A DNA stretch of 64,000 bases from Corallium rubrum. Its lineage: Eukaryota; Cnidaria; Anthozoa; Scleralcyonacea; Coralliidae. Within the stretch, counting starts at the first letter, position 1. Every line of letters begins with the position of its first letter. Of this stretch, positions 34,305-45,244 are shown one piece after another. The DNA lies in NCBI GenBank assembly GCA_964035015.1, contig OZ035998.1, positions 31,178,858 to 31,242,857 of the forward strand, given 5' to 3'. The notes under the pieces are model-generated. The model was not told the DNA's origin and made no database searches. It saw nothing but the letters and a program-made list of their open reading frames with translations. The position numbers were made by a program, and so were the translations under genes.

Positions 34305-35264
34305 ATGTTGGTAGCCTTGTACGTTGACGACTTATTAATAGCAAGTAACAGCAAAAAGATGTTGCGCAGAGAGAAAGAAGCTTTGAAGAGCCGATTTGAA
34401 ATGAAAGATCTTGGAGAAGTCCACTACTGTCTTGCAATCCAGATCGAACGCAAACGAAACAAGAAGCTCATGCTGCTGCATCAAACCAAGTATCTCACAA
34501 GCTTACTAAAGAAGTTTGGAATGGAGAATTGCAAACCAGTCTCAACTCCTCTTGATCAAAGCACAAAGTTATTGCCAAATGAGGGAGATCCGATAGAGAA
34601 GACCAAGTATCAAGCACTTGTTGGTAGTCTGACCTATGCAGTAACTGGTACAAGACCTGACCTTGCACATGCTTTAGGAGTGGTTAGTCAATTCTGTTCA
34701 AATCCAGGCCTTGAACATTGGAAAGCAGCAAAGCGAATCCTGCGTTACATTAAAGGAACAATGGATTATGGAATTAAATTCGATGGTTCTAAACTAGATA
34801 CAGTACGAGTATCTGGATTTGTTGACGCTGATTGGGGTAGTAACCCAAATGGACGGAGATCTCAGTCGGGATATCTATTTTCTTTGTGTGGTGGAATTAT
34901 TAGCTGGGCTAGTAAACGACAAAGTACCGTGGTTTTATCTTCAACAGAAGCCGAATATGTTGCAGCATCCCTTGCATGTCAAGAAGCAGTGTGGTTACGT
35001 GCATTACTTCATGATCTCAACTTTGTTCAAGAAGAAAGTACAATCATCAAAGAGGACAACCAAGGAGCAATAGCCTTATCCAAGAATCCAAAGTATCATT
35101 CCAGAACGAAGCATATCGACATCAAGCATCATTTCATTCGTGAAAAGGTCGACAATTCCGAAATCACCTTGGAACATTGTCCTACAGACCAGATGGTAGC
35201 AGACCTATTAACTAAAGCATTAGGAAGACTTTATTTCAACGTTTCAGAGACCTTATGGGCGTAA
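34305..35264 (+). CDS. Copia pol remainder: reverse transcriptase and RNase H
   Basis: Same reading frame as the upstream part, after the single TAA at 34287-34289. The catalytic YVDD lies at about residues 7-10 of this open segment, followed by the reverse transcriptase thumb, and RNase H with FVDADWGSNP and the SSTEAEYVAAS motif, ending at the natural stop at 35264. The methionine at 34305 is internal, not a real start. Apart from the stop the region looks intact, so the lesion is recent, or a read error, or rarely read through. Confidence 0.9.
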   Translation: MLVALYVDDLLIASNSKKMLRREKEALKSRFEMKDLGEVHYCLAIQIERKRNKKLMLLHQTKYLTSLLKKFGMENCKPVSTPLDQSTKLLPNEGDPIEKTKYQALVGSLTYAVTGTRPDLAHALGVVSQFCSNPGLEHWKAAKRILRYIKGTMDYGIKFDGSKLDTVRVSGFVDADWGSNPNGRRSQSGYLFSLCGGIISWASKRQSTVVLSSTEAEYVAASLACQEAVWLRALLHDLNFVQEESTIIKEDNQGAIALSKNPKYHSRTKHIDIKHHFIREKVDNSEITLEHCPTDQMVADLLTKALGRLYFNVSETLWA

Positions 35265-35342
35265 CTAATGTTATCTGAATAGTTGACGGACACGATAATA
35301 CTTTATTAGATTAAAGACTTACATATATAGTTCTCTATTTTC

Positions 35343-35351
35343 GAGAGGGAG
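35343..35351 (+). promoter_or_regulatory. Polypurine tract of copia element
   Basis: GAGAGGGAG lies directly before the 3' LTR, where plus-strand DNA synthesis is primed. Confidence 0.7.
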
Positions 35352-35581
35352 TGTTAATATTAATTCAGGTTAACGTGCGAAAATAAGAGAACATCATCAA
35401 TCATCTTGACAGATAGTTATTTATCCAGACGCTCTCTGAGGGGCTTACTTCCTGTTGTTGTAGTTATCTTATGTACTAGACATATAGATTGAACTCTCAG
35501 TTGTTTCTATTAAAGTTTATACATCATGTAGTCCATTCAAGCGTCACGCGTTTTCTACACTGTTAAACGTATACTTTAACA
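35352..35581 (+). repeat. 3' LTR of copia element
   Basis: 230 bp, near-identical to 30884-31113, followed by the duplicated TAATT. Confidence 0.95.
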
Positions 35582-36134
35582 TAATTGAAGCAGCATGCAT
35601 GTCTTCAGTTTGCTTCGGTGAAATTTTTTAAAAATTGCTGGAGTGATAGATACTCGTATGGAGAATATCCATGCACAAAATCAGAGAGGGTTGTATTGTA
35701 TGGACAGATTTTTTGCTATAAAAATTATCGATTTAAAAAAGTTCTGTCTTATGAAAATTTTTTAAAATTATGTATACTTTCGAACTTTTATAAACTACTT
35801 ACAGTGTATTTATGAAATTTTAGCAAAATTCACCGAAGACGTCTCACAAGTCTAACATCTATGTCGATGCGGTCATAGAATTTCGAATCGACGAGATCGC
35901 TATTTACGCATGCGTAGCGATACTATTTCTAGTCACCAGTCCCCTATTGAAATTACTGTAGGGAGCCACCGTAACCCATTGCTGCCTAGCATGTCTGAGG
36001 GTTCTCCCCTTGATGAGTTAAATCATCTTGCATTATATAGACAGAGTACAAATAAATAAAGGGACTGTTTTTGGCCGGCTTAGGCAGGAACGGTTAAGCA
36101 CTTGTTAACGCATTGCTGCTTAACGTATTGCTGC

Positions 36135-36711
36135 TTAAACACGGAGCGACTGCATAAGTACTGGCTGAGGTACTCAGCCAATCCTGCCCAAACGCATGTG
36201 ATTGGTACACAGAGCTAAAATTACTTCCGGCCTTACCGAGGAACTTTGGCTAAGACTGAAGAGTGGAGCTTTTGTGAGACTTGTTTACTGTTTTTAAATT
36301 AAACTTGCCACTTCCCAAACGTCGAATTTGTCTTTTTCAAGTGTAACACATCATTTTGAGTAGAAAGACGGAAAAATTACGCTTCTATTTAAAAAAATGA
36401 CAAAAGACAAAGCAGCTATAACGTGACCTTCAAACATCGTTTGGAAGCAAGGTCATAATATAAGCTTATTATATTTTACAAATTCATTGACCAAACAAAT
36501 TTAATCACTTCAGAATTGTTTTTATCTAAGACTCTTATGCTTCTCTTTACAATTTACATGGGTAATTGAAAGGTAAAAAGATTATAAATAAAAGATAATT
36601 CTCAAAACTTCACCAGCTCACTGACTCGTTGTTGACTTGACTGTTGACATTTCAAACTCTCAGTGCGTAGCCGGGGGGGCGTTCCCTTTTATGCGCTCGC
36701 TCCGTGTTTAA
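36135..36711. mobile_element. MITE with TTAAACACGGAGCGA ends, short copy
   Basis: Ends TTAAACACGGAGCGACTGCA and GCGCTCGCTCCGTGTTTAA are inverted. The interior matches, in reverse orientation, the copy at 45245-46219, but lacks about 400 bp found there. It is an internally deleted derivative of that copy's family. Confidence 0.8.
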
Positions 36712-37300
36712 CGCATTGCTCCACTGACCTTATAAGATCACGTGGCATACTAAGCTAACACCGACCTTTGGATATGAGCTTGTTACCGATGACGTTATGT
36801 GCAGTTACGAAATCGAACCGATGTTTAGGCGAGCATTCACGAATCAGGGCCAGAGGGATTGATTTGTACAATAACATAATTTTATTCAAACAACTTACAT
36901 TGTATCCAACTTTTATTACTACTGTTTGACGATAGTTGAATCATACATGTATGTCTTTATACAGTAATTTTGCTAATAGTACTTGATTTTGGCGAAGAAG
37001 GTAGTCATTTTGTGATTATATCTCTGTTTAGAGCCTGAATAGCAGGCTATATCTGTTTATATAGGCATTGACAGATGCATTTGCATAAACGTTAACAAAA
37101 ACATAGAACAAAGAGTTTGGTTGCGTTTGCAGACACTTCAATTCTAATGATTGCTACTCATGTACTGTATGTAGTGCTTATCTCACAAAGCTTTATCTAG
37201 TCCTCAGAGTTTCTCAAACACGTCAGTGGATAAATAATATACACATTGTGTATACACAAATACACATTGTGTGCTTATTTTTTTTTCTCCACACTAGATA
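36712..37300. other. No exon recognised (intron)
   Basis: AT-rich intronic sequence with no assignable feature. Confidence 0.4.
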
Positions 37301-37319
37301 CTACACAATTCTGTACGGA

Positions 37320-37920
37320 AACCTCAGACAACTCGGTTAATAAGTCTTTAATATATCCTGTATTATTATATGGCTGGGTTTGATTTCCGGTCCGTACGCA
37401 AAACGACGCACGCTGATTGGTTCCCGAGAGGTTGGGATTTTACGATATTGACCGACCGGTCAATAAGCTTTTTTCTCGGCCCTGTAAGTTTTGGCGGGAA
37501 CATATCTGAGTTGATTTGAATACAAATAAAAGAGAAATAGGTATCTTTATTCAAATATTCTGAACAATAAAATGTGTTGGAACATCACTGCTGGTTTTCT
37601 GTAAAGCTGTTTATCTAAAAACACGACAAATAAAAGCCGAATTGGTGTAAATAAGAAGGCCAAGAAGCGACACGAAAAAGTCAACAGGTATGGTAAACAG
37701 CATACTCCGAAGACGAAAACAACGCTCGTAGCTTAAAAATAAAATGAACCAATAGCCATATAATAAATTCCTTATTAACCTCGTTTGCTCGGTCTGTACT
37801 GGAAAGTATTTGCCCTCGGGTTTGTCGCACAAACCTCGTTCCTTCGTCGCTCGGTCTGTACAAAAACCTCAGGCAAATACTTTCCCGTACAGTCCTCGCA
37901 CTCGGTTAATAAGTCTTTAT
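37320..37920. repeat. DNA-element tips with TTATTAACCTCG/CGGTTAATAAG hairpins
   Basis: ACTCGGTTAATAAGTCTTTA occurs at about 37331 and again at 37900-37918. In between, 37779-37918 forms an imperfect hairpin: CTCGGTCTGTACTGGAAAGT faces ACTTTCCCGTACAGTCCTCG. The same style of tip recurs at 47478-47650 and 54586-54716. Confidence 0.6.
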
Positions 37921-38449
37921 TGTTATATACCAAAGACTTTCGTTTGCCAGTAATGAAATCCTATTGGTCAAATCATGGTCACGTGTTGTTCAACAAACTC
38001 AATGTTTCTTTCTGCCGAGGGAAACATTGCACTGTTTCCCTCTGACGTCAACAATGAAGAGGGAAACAATGCAATGTTTCCCTCTGACGTCGCTTTAATC
38101 ATGCGTTGTTCACGTGAATACACGATTATTGCATCAGATCAAGAACTTTGGACTCTTTGGGCATTTTGAAAGCAAGAGCTTGTTTCGAGCTTGTTTGGTA
38201 CGAAATAGTCCATTTTCTGAAAGAAAGAATTCCTATACATATCTTCAAAGGTCTGAAAAACACTTGGAGAACTTTAAAGCTGTTCTTAGTGTTGAGTCTG
38301 GTGTATTTGTTTAGTTGAATGACTTGAATTGAAATTACGAAGACAAAGTCAAAGTGTTTTGGTAAGTCCTTTCGCCGTTTGCAAGTTTCAAGGCAGTTTT
38401 GTATTTTGTATTTTAAAAGTCTTTGGTATATAACAAAATACTTGTTGAC

Positions 38450-38580
38450 TTTTTCCTCGAGAAACATCGAGTTTTACGGTCCCTCAGGCTTCAATGTCAC
38501 CCTCGGGCTAAAGCCCTCGGGTGACATTGAAGCCTTCGGGTCCGTAAAACTCGATGTTTCTCGAGGAAAAAGTCAACAAG
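38450..38580. repeat. Long near-perfect hairpin
   Basis: CTCGAGAAACATCGAGTTTT and its complement are about 110 bases apart, with GGCTTCAATGTCACCCTCGG mirrored by CCTCGGGTGACATTGAAGCC inside. Only a few bases stay unpaired at the centre. It is probably the tip of a DNA transposon. Confidence 0.75.
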
Positions 38581-38599
38581 TGTATAGTATACCCTAAAT

Positions 38600-38765
38600 A
38601 TTAGAAACTTTTCCGCTTGTTTTTGCTGTACAAGCTGTCGTAAGTTAAACTCAAAGAAAAACTCCGAGCTTCAGATGGGCATTCCGAATACCAGCCGGAC
38701 GCTCTAACCATTGAGCCACTGGAACTCAGATGGTAGACCGAAGTTGTTTTCGATATTTATACCTG
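38600..38765 (-). mobile_element. tRNA-derived SINE
   Basis: On the minus strand a tRNA-like head contains the A-box word TGGCTCAATGGTTAGAGCGT. The tail runs through CTCGGAGTTTTTCTTTGAG to ACGACAGCTTGTACAGCAAA. The same head and tail words recur at 38940-39050 with 39851-39900, and at 63630-63790. Confidence 0.65.
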
Positions 38766-38939
38766 GAAGTTAGTCAAACCGTGCGTGTGTCACAAGTGAC
38801 TTGTTGGATTACAAGTGCGCATTGTGTCGGTTTATTTTCAGTAAATGTTTTTCTATGTTAGTAGTGTTTTGAGCTTGAAGTTGGTAAAGTTTTTCATTTG
38901 TTTTTCCTATACAAGCTGCCATACGTTAAATTTAGGGAA

Positions 38940-39900
38940 ATAATTACTTGTTTGACTAGTTCCTAGGTATAAATATCGAAAACAACCTCAGTCTATCATC
39001 TGAGTTGCAGTGGCGCAAATAGAGCGTCTTGCTGGCATTCGGAAGTTTAAAGTGCCTATGAAGTGAAATTTTTTATTGCTTCATTTGAAAGAGCATCAAA
39101 AAGTAGGGCAATATGCAATTTACCGTTCCTTGATATCTTTTATAGTTCCAGAGTTATAAAGATTTAAAGATGTCAGAATGAAGAAAAAATATGGCACAAA
39201 CAAATTGCTGATTCAGTGCAAATTGTGACGTCATGTGGTGTTAATTTGGTGAATGTTTAAATGAACTATAGCTCAGTTACTATGTGTCAGAATCAAATAA
39301 ACCTTTGCACACATATAGTGCAAGATGAAACACAGTTGATAATATCACCAGGCCCCTTGCACGGATTTTACAAAACACCATGTATTTATTTCTGTGGGCA
39401 TAATTTTCAAACTATTATAGTATAAACGTATTTTAGGCATGAATAGGTATGACAAGCACTTGTCTGATATTATTTTATTCTTATCAGGAAAGAGAAGGTG
39501 GTTTATATATAAAATCCGTGCAAGGGGCCTGGGTACAACAGTGTTACCTTGACAACAAAATTGGTGATATTATCAACTGTGTTTCATCTTGCACTATATA
39601 GTAACTGAGCTATATATAGTTCATTTAATTTTAAACATTCACCAAATTAACATGCAAACCACATGACGTCACAATTTGGGCTGAATCAGCAATTTGTTTG
39701 TGCCATATTTTTTCTTCATTTTGACATCTTTAAATCTTTATAACTTTGGAACCATAAAAGATATCAAGGAACGGTAAACTACATATTGTCCTACTTTTTG
39801 ATGCTCTTTCAAATGAAGCAATAAAAAGTTTCATTTCATAGGCACTTTAAGGGTTCAAGTGTCGTCTGGAGCTCAGAGTTTTTCTCTGAGTTTAACTAAA
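38940..39900 (+). mobile_element. SINE copy split by a fold-back element
   Basis: The left part (CAACCTCAGTCTATC, then GCGCAAATAGAGCGTCTTGC) and the right part (GGGTTCAAGTGTCGTCTGGAG, then CTCAGAGTTTTTCTCTGAG) join into one tRNA-derived SINE once the fold-back at 39052-39849 is removed. So that element inserted into the SINE. Confidence 0.6.
39052..39849. mobile_element. Fold-back MITE with TTAA target (AGTGCCTATGAA ends)
   Basis: AGTGCCTATGAAGTGAAA at the left is mirrored by TTTCATTTCATAGGCACT at the right, with TTAA touching both ends, as in piggyBac-type insertions. Arms of about 350 bp mirror each other, including the word CAGGCCCCTTGCACGGATTT. Related ends occur near 18290, 41540, 46440, 48899 and 50990. 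Confidence 0.75.
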
Positions 39901-39901
39901 G

Positions 39902-40400
39902 CCCTGTTTACACGGCCAAAATTTAAGCGCGCTTAAGTTAAGCGTGCTTAAAATGGGCCACCTTGGTGCGTTTACACGGTCATTTAATAATCCCTTACTA
40001 AAACACGTACACCATTATTCAACATGGCGGACGAGCTATATTTTTGGTTTTGGAAGCTTCGTATGGGAAGCGTGCGTCAAAGAACCACGGAAGACATCGG
40101 TACACGAGAAAGAGTGATAGCTAAAAGAAAGAAAGAAACAAAGGAACAAAGAATAGCGAGATGGAAACTTCTACAGTAGGGCAAAAAAATGCAATTTAAC
40201 GTATTAATAACACCGTATTAATAGCAAGCGTTTTTCAATCCCGTTGCGTTTACACGGCCAAGTTAAGCGCGATTAACTGATCGTGCTCAGTTTAATCCAC
40301 CTCCTTGAGGTGGTGCAAACTAATCGCGATTAATTTACGCCGATCTACACAGACATTTTAAGCCCGCTTAAAGTCAGATGTGGCTCATGCAGATCCCGTG
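39902..40400. mobile_element. Fold-back repeat with GTTTACACGGCCAA
   Basis: GTTTACACGGCCAA occurs near 39906 and again near 40249, with GCGCGCTTAAGTTAAGC words and the reverse forms TTAAGCCCGCTTAA near the right side. It is a degenerate, possibly nested, fold-back element. Confidence 0.45.
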
Positions 40401-40711
40401 TAGTTTCATTTTTCGCAACTGGTCCCGGTGTGGTCTTAAAATGTATATATTCTACACTCGAATTTTCCTTCACCCAAAATCCTTAGAACATGCTATGTAA
40501 TCGAGTGAAATGCCCAATATTACTTTATATGACAGCTTGTACAACAAAAATAAACGAAAAACTTTACCAACTTCAAACTGAAAATACTACTAACATGTTT
40601 GAAACTTCTTCCCCAAAATTGTCAACTTAATAGTATCTACGTAGTGGTATCTACGCTAAATTTAGCTATGAGAAGCATTGTTTTGTATGTTATTTTTGGG
40701 GTGATTTCCAG

Positions 40712-41125
40712 GCACTCGGCGTTGGAGATACGAATATCGACACCAAATCTCAAGCGAATGATGAAAAACACGGAACTTTAAAACTCCCATCCGGCACTAC
40801 CCAGTCTAGCATCGAACGTGTTTGGCAATGGAACAATCAAGCAGACGTGGAGATCCCCACGACTGGTTTGTCAAGAAGCGGACCTCCTTCACCTGCAAGT
40901 TATTCTGTTAATCGAAGACGGACGGAGTCGGTACCCGATACAGCAGCACTAGCCCAAAATGGAATGAAGTTATTAGCGGATGACATGGGCTTATCCCATC
41001 CTGTTACCTCGCATGATTCAGCGCCATTCGATTTAATCAATTACAGTCATTCTCCAACAAAATGGAGTGGTAATCACAATGCGGTTGATCAAATGCAGCA
41101 ACTGAAAGCAAATTATCTTGATGAA
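40712..41125 (+). CDS. PRKAG: AMPK gamma gene: probable N-terminal extension exon
   Basis: Open for 138 codons from a good acceptor (GTGATTTCCAG) to GAA before GTGAGT. The sequence is Ser/Pro/Asn-rich and polar (SRSGPPSPASYSVNRRRTES, later SHSPTKWSGNHNAVDQMQQL, ending KANYLDE), like the variable, phosphorylation-prone extensions before the CBS domains in long AMPK gamma isoforms. It has no domain of its own. Linkage to the gene rests on strand, order and spacing. The next recognised exon (46322) needs one carried base, but the strong donor at 41126 ends in phase 0. A weaker GT at 41130 would give the right phase, or a small exon was missed. Assignment is therefore probable, not certain. Confidence 0.55.
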
Positions 41126-41214
41126 GTGAGTGATGTGGTAGGGTAAGGGTGCCTCTATAGTGATTAGTGAAAAAACATGATCTAATGTGAAGAAAGTTGA
41201 GGTGAAAGATTGAG

Positions 41215-41475
41215 TTCAAAGATTGTGTGGGAAAGTTATTTGAGGGGGGGGGGGGGGGGGGGGGGGGAGCATTCACGGGCTATTTTTATTTCAGGAAAAT
41301 AAAAAAAAGGAAAAAGAATTAGAATATCCCATGTGCTATACTTACAGAAAAGCGAAGCCAATTTTGCTTTGCTCTGTCATTTTGCATTTCTCAAATAGTC
41401 GTAATATGACTTTTGTGACATAAAATCAGCCCACTAACCGCGGGCTAGCTCGCTTTATATGAGCGGCCCCTAACT
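41215..41475. mobile_element. Fold-back MITE remnant with poly-G
   Basis: Poly-G at 41246-41267, then GAGCATTCACGGGCTATTTT, with the right part GCGGGCTAGCTCGC...TATGAGCGGCCCC. It is the same family as the outer element at 15263-16300 (shared GTGCTATACTTACAGAAAA-type and CATTTTGCATTTC words). Confidence 0.6.
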
Positions 41476-41634
41476 ACTCTCAACTGCGAATAGGACCGTA
41501 CTGTATATTGTCGGTCTCTCGCTTAAAGTACATAGTTATGACATGAAAATTAAGTTTGTCTTATTTGAAAGAACACTTAAAATGTCAAAGTAACATCTTT
41601 TGCAGATTCCGTTTGGCAGAGTTTCTTCGTTGTT

Positions 41635-41710
41635 GAATGAATGAATGAATGAATGAATGAATGAATGAATGAATGAATGAATGAATGGATGAATGAATGA
41701 ATGGATGAAG
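41635..41710. repeat. (GAAT)n microsatellite
   Basis: About 18 units of GAAT/TGAA with two GGAT variants. Confidence 0.9.
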
Positions 41711-42179
41711 AACTTTATTTAACCACGCTAACCCCGTCAACCGAAGATGATTTCCACAGGGGGCGTGTAAAAAGAAATTACATAAGTATAATATTTAAAG
41801 TTATTTACAAAATATGAAGTTTAGTGTCAAAATAGTACAATGTTTAAAGTTATCTACAAAATATGAGGTATAGTGTCAAAATAGGAAATATATAATTAAT
41901 GAGTAATCTATTTACAAGGTTAATATTTTCACGATTGAAAAATGTGAGTAGCAATTTTCTTTTGAAAACTTGAAAGGGATTTGCTCTCCCCAAAGCTCGT
42001 TTGGAATAGAGTTCCATAGGTGAGCACCGTCATACATGAAACTATTTTTCATATTATTAGTTGTTGAGACTTGAGATGAAATATTTTAGTTTGTTTGATG
42101 TGTACTGTGCATGTAAATGTCACATGTTGTAATGTACACGTGCATAATAAGTTATCATAGTTTGCTAACATTAATAAAG

Positions 42180-42800
42180 AAATACCAAATGGTTTTCCGT
42201 GTTTGTATACTATGATCCAAACACGCGGAAATTGCGAGACTGGAGAAACGCGTTTTGCTGTAGCTTTTGGAAAGTCGAGCAATTTCCCAAGTGTTTGGAT
42301 AAGAGTCTCCAAACACGGGAAAAAACCATTTGGTATTTCTTTTATAAAATAATCACAAGTGAATATGATATACTGTCCGACATTTTCAAAAAATCGTTTT
42401 CGCGGGAATTTTCCATGTTTGGATACTCTGATCCAAACACGGCAATTGACCAATCAGGGCTCGCGTAGTATACATATTATTTTATAAAGTAATATCATGT
42501 TTGCGGGGATTTCTTTTGTACTCACAGGTCCATTAACAACAAACATACCTCATTATATTCATTTTTACTAATCCTACTTCCGATGATTAGAACTAATCAT
42601 ACCAGGTTTCACGTCAACGAAGGTGACAACAAAAGAAATTCCCGCAAACAAAAGAAATTCCCGCAAACATGATATATTTCAAAGAAATAGCATAAAAAGA
42701 GGTGCATTAGCTATTAAACGTCCTGCTCGATTTGGGTCATTTAGTAAATAACCCTCGTCGAGTGGGACGTTTAACAGCTAATACACCTCTTTTTATTTTA
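42180..42800. repeat. Cluster of palindromic element tips
   Basis: Three adjacent inverted structures: 42180-42350 (AATACCAAATGGTTTTCCGT mirrored by AAAACCATTTGGTATT), 42497-42674 (ATCATGTTTGCGGGGATTTC mirrored by AAATTCCCGCAAACATGAT) and 42700-42800 (TTAAACGTCCTGCTCGA mirrored by TCGAGTGGGACGTTTAA). All are non-coding. Confidence 0.65.
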
Positions 42801-43265
42801 TGTTATTACTTATAAGAAATCACTTGAAATTCTACAGCTTTGGCGTCGTGAAACGAACACACGCATGCGCTTCCTTCAAACATAATTTGGTTTCATAAGA
42901 GCAAATATATATATAATCTACATCACAACATGTGACCTTTACATATCAAACAAACCGAAAGATCTCATCAACGAAGCAAAGAACCCCAAAAACTGCAAAA
43001 GATGTTACTTTTCATATTATATGCACGTTAACGTACATGTACCACCAGATCAATTATCTTAGAAGCCTAGTTCAAACAAAGTCACTACCATCAAGACACT
43101 AACGAGATGCGCACATGAAGTACAGGCGGCGTGTGCTGTTAGCTCGCTGAAGTATTTCTATCAATTTTTCTCTTGACAGCTTTCTTTTCATAATGATATT
43201 ATATTTTTGGATGAGCCGATGTCAGGTAGGGTGATCTAATATTTGGCTGATTATCTGTTAATATT

Positions 43266-43393
<128 letters not shown>

Positions 43394-43436
43394 GTAAAGT
43401 GAAAAGGTGGTACATGTGTACTGCTGAGATTTTTAG

Positions 43437-43438
<2 letters not shown>

Positions 43439-43498
<60 letters not shown>
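43439..43498. repeat. (AT)n microsatellite
   Basis: About 60 bases of alternating AT. Confidence 0.95.
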
Positions 43499-43500
<2 letters not shown>

Positions 43501-43514
43501 GCTTACCTCAAAAG

Positions 43515-43557
43515 TCTGCAACAGGCTGTTTCATCTAAAAAAGAATCTTCAGGCAGA
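43515..43557 (-). ncRNA. Hammerhead ribozyme, type I, core intact
   Basis: Minus strand: stem I TCTGC, core CTGAAGA, stem II closed by TCT/AGA, core GAAA, stem III ACAG/CTGT with a one-base loop, cleavage base U, stem I partner GCAGA. All invariant core positions are present. It lies about 30 bases downstream of a Penelope-like endonuclease relic on the same strand (43584-43985), the expected place. It is antisense to the AMPK gamma gene. Confidence 0.75.
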
Positions 43558-43583
43558 TGACAATTTTCGAAAACAGGGGGTGC

Positions 43584-43985
43584 TTATATCCTTCCTGCCG
43601 GAACGTGGGAGTGTGGGGGCGAAACAATACATGCATTCATGGCTTTTGTTGCGCTGTTTGCGCGGAATTTATTTCGATGACGACATTGATTGATAATTTC
43701 TGCTCTTTTGTTGAGTAAACAATTCTTGTTTTTATCTTTCAAAATATAAATTTTTTCTTCTAAACATAAATTACATCGTTTTGAACCTCCCGTGTACGAA
43801 ATAGAATGTTTTAAAATTTGCCAATTAATACTAAAATCCTTATTGTTTTCTTTCAATGCCCAAATATATTTCGAAAGTTCGGTGTCGTTTGCATGCTTTT
43901 ATGCTGAAAAGATTTAGTGTGGTTGGCCAATCGCTCTTTGAATGTGGTTGAAGTCATGCCAATGTAATTCTTGATCGTGTTTGTG
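43584..43985 (-). pseudogene. Penelope-like element 3' fragment: GIY-YIG endonuclease
   Basis: Minus-strand reading from 43985: [24 protein letters not shown], then after a frameshift near 43880, KENNKDFSINWQILKHSISY, KRCNLCLEEKIYIL, LLNKRAEIINQCRHRNKF. This is the GIY-YIG nuclease tail of a Penelope-like protein: YIG, the Arg of the helix (KERL), and the Cys-rich CNLC plus CRHRNKF ending are all visible. The upstream part is lost in the TA tract at 44009. Not functional. Confidence 0.8.
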
Positions 43986-44002
43986 TTGTTTACTGTGACT
44001 GT

Positions 44003-44225
<223 letters not shown>

Positions 44226-44413
44226 TTGCAGCCAATCCAATTTCAGAAATTACGTCACATGTTACCCCTGTAAACCCCATACAAACTAAAACCAATGATG
44301 CTAATTAGTTACAACAACTAGTGGATGTATACTCTTCTGATACAACCACTTGTGCTTGTAACTAATTAGCATCTCAATACCCCAAAGGGATTTTTACTAT
44401 TCATTTCACAAGT

Positions 44414-44515
44414 TGTTTACAACACTCGCGTCCTTGTTGTATTGAATATACAATCACTCGCCTTCGGCTCGTGATTGTATATTCAATACAACACGGCCGC
44501 TCGTGTTGTAAACAT

Positions 44516-44550
<35 letters not shown>
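44414..44550. repeat. Long hairpin followed by (AT)n
   Basis: GTTTACAACACTCGCG and TTGTATTGAATATACAATCA are mirrored by TGATTGTATATTCAATACAA and CTCGTGTTGTAAAC. An AT tract follows at about 44518-44550. Probably the tip of a DNA transposon. Confidence 0.7.
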
Positions 44551-44553
<3 letters not shown>

Positions 44554-45244
44554 ATGAACTTATGCCCTCTAAATTATTTTAAGTTTCTCTCTTTTACCGC
44601 TTTATTCCCACTCCCCCTCCCCGCCGTCTGGTTACCGATCGTTTGTAAAAATAGCAATGATTTAACATTTTTGCATCTCATTGGTTCCTTTTCTACGCAT
44701 CTGATTGGCTACTTTCAATCAATGTCACCCTTTTCGCATATTTAAACCCTGTTTTATAAGATAAAACCCTGTTATATAAAGTAAAACAGGGCTTAAATTC
44801 CATTAAATGTTACTCTAATGAAGGGCTCCGTCTGTAGTTTACCACCTTTTTACTTTGTTCTGTTCAAAACATAGACTTGCTCCAAGTCCGCCTCTTAGCG
44901 CTAGTTTTTGCGGGCGAGCGGAAAGGCGGGAGAACGGAAAAGCGGGCGGAAAGAGGTGGACTTGTTTCGCTTGCAGGTTTTTGAATCTAATTAAATATTC
45001 TGGCGGGAAGTCGCTGAAATGTACATCGCCCTGTTTTGACGTGTTTCGGGTTGTCGTACTTGAAATGGAAAGTGGTTCTACCCTTACTAAAACGTTTTCA
45101 AGAGTCTGTTTAACTCCAATTTCCAAAGATAGCACTTGCATAGCAATTTAGCCTGAATATAATTACTTCCCGAATTACGTCACCGGTCGAAAAATTCACC
45201 GGTGAGTTACGCGCGAGGATTATCTCGAGAGATCTAAAAATAAC
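44551..45244. other. No exon recognised (intron)
   Basis: I looked for a small exon bridging 41125 and 46322 here and in the preceding stretch and found none I can support. Confidence 0.35.

Larger units (their letters stand above)
30884..35581 (+). mobile_element. Ty1/copia LTR retrotransposon, young copy
   Basis: Complete structure: two 230-bp LTRs beginning TGTTAATATT and ending CTTTAACA, 5-bp target duplication TAATT on each side (30879-30883 and 35582-35586), a primer-binding site and a purine tract. The gag-pol frame is whole except for one in-frame stop. The LTRs differ at one position that I can see, so insertion was recent. It lies in the sense direction in what is probably the first intron of the AMPK gamma gene. 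Confidence 0.95.
30682..35972. mobile_element. Fold-back MITE interrupted by the copia element
   Basis: AAGGCGGCTCCCTATAGTTT at the left and the mirrored ACTGTAGGGAGCCACCG at the right look like ends of the same small element, about 590 bp without the copia insert. The ends resemble the AAGGTGGC family. Arms beyond the ends are diverged. Confidence 0.5.
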
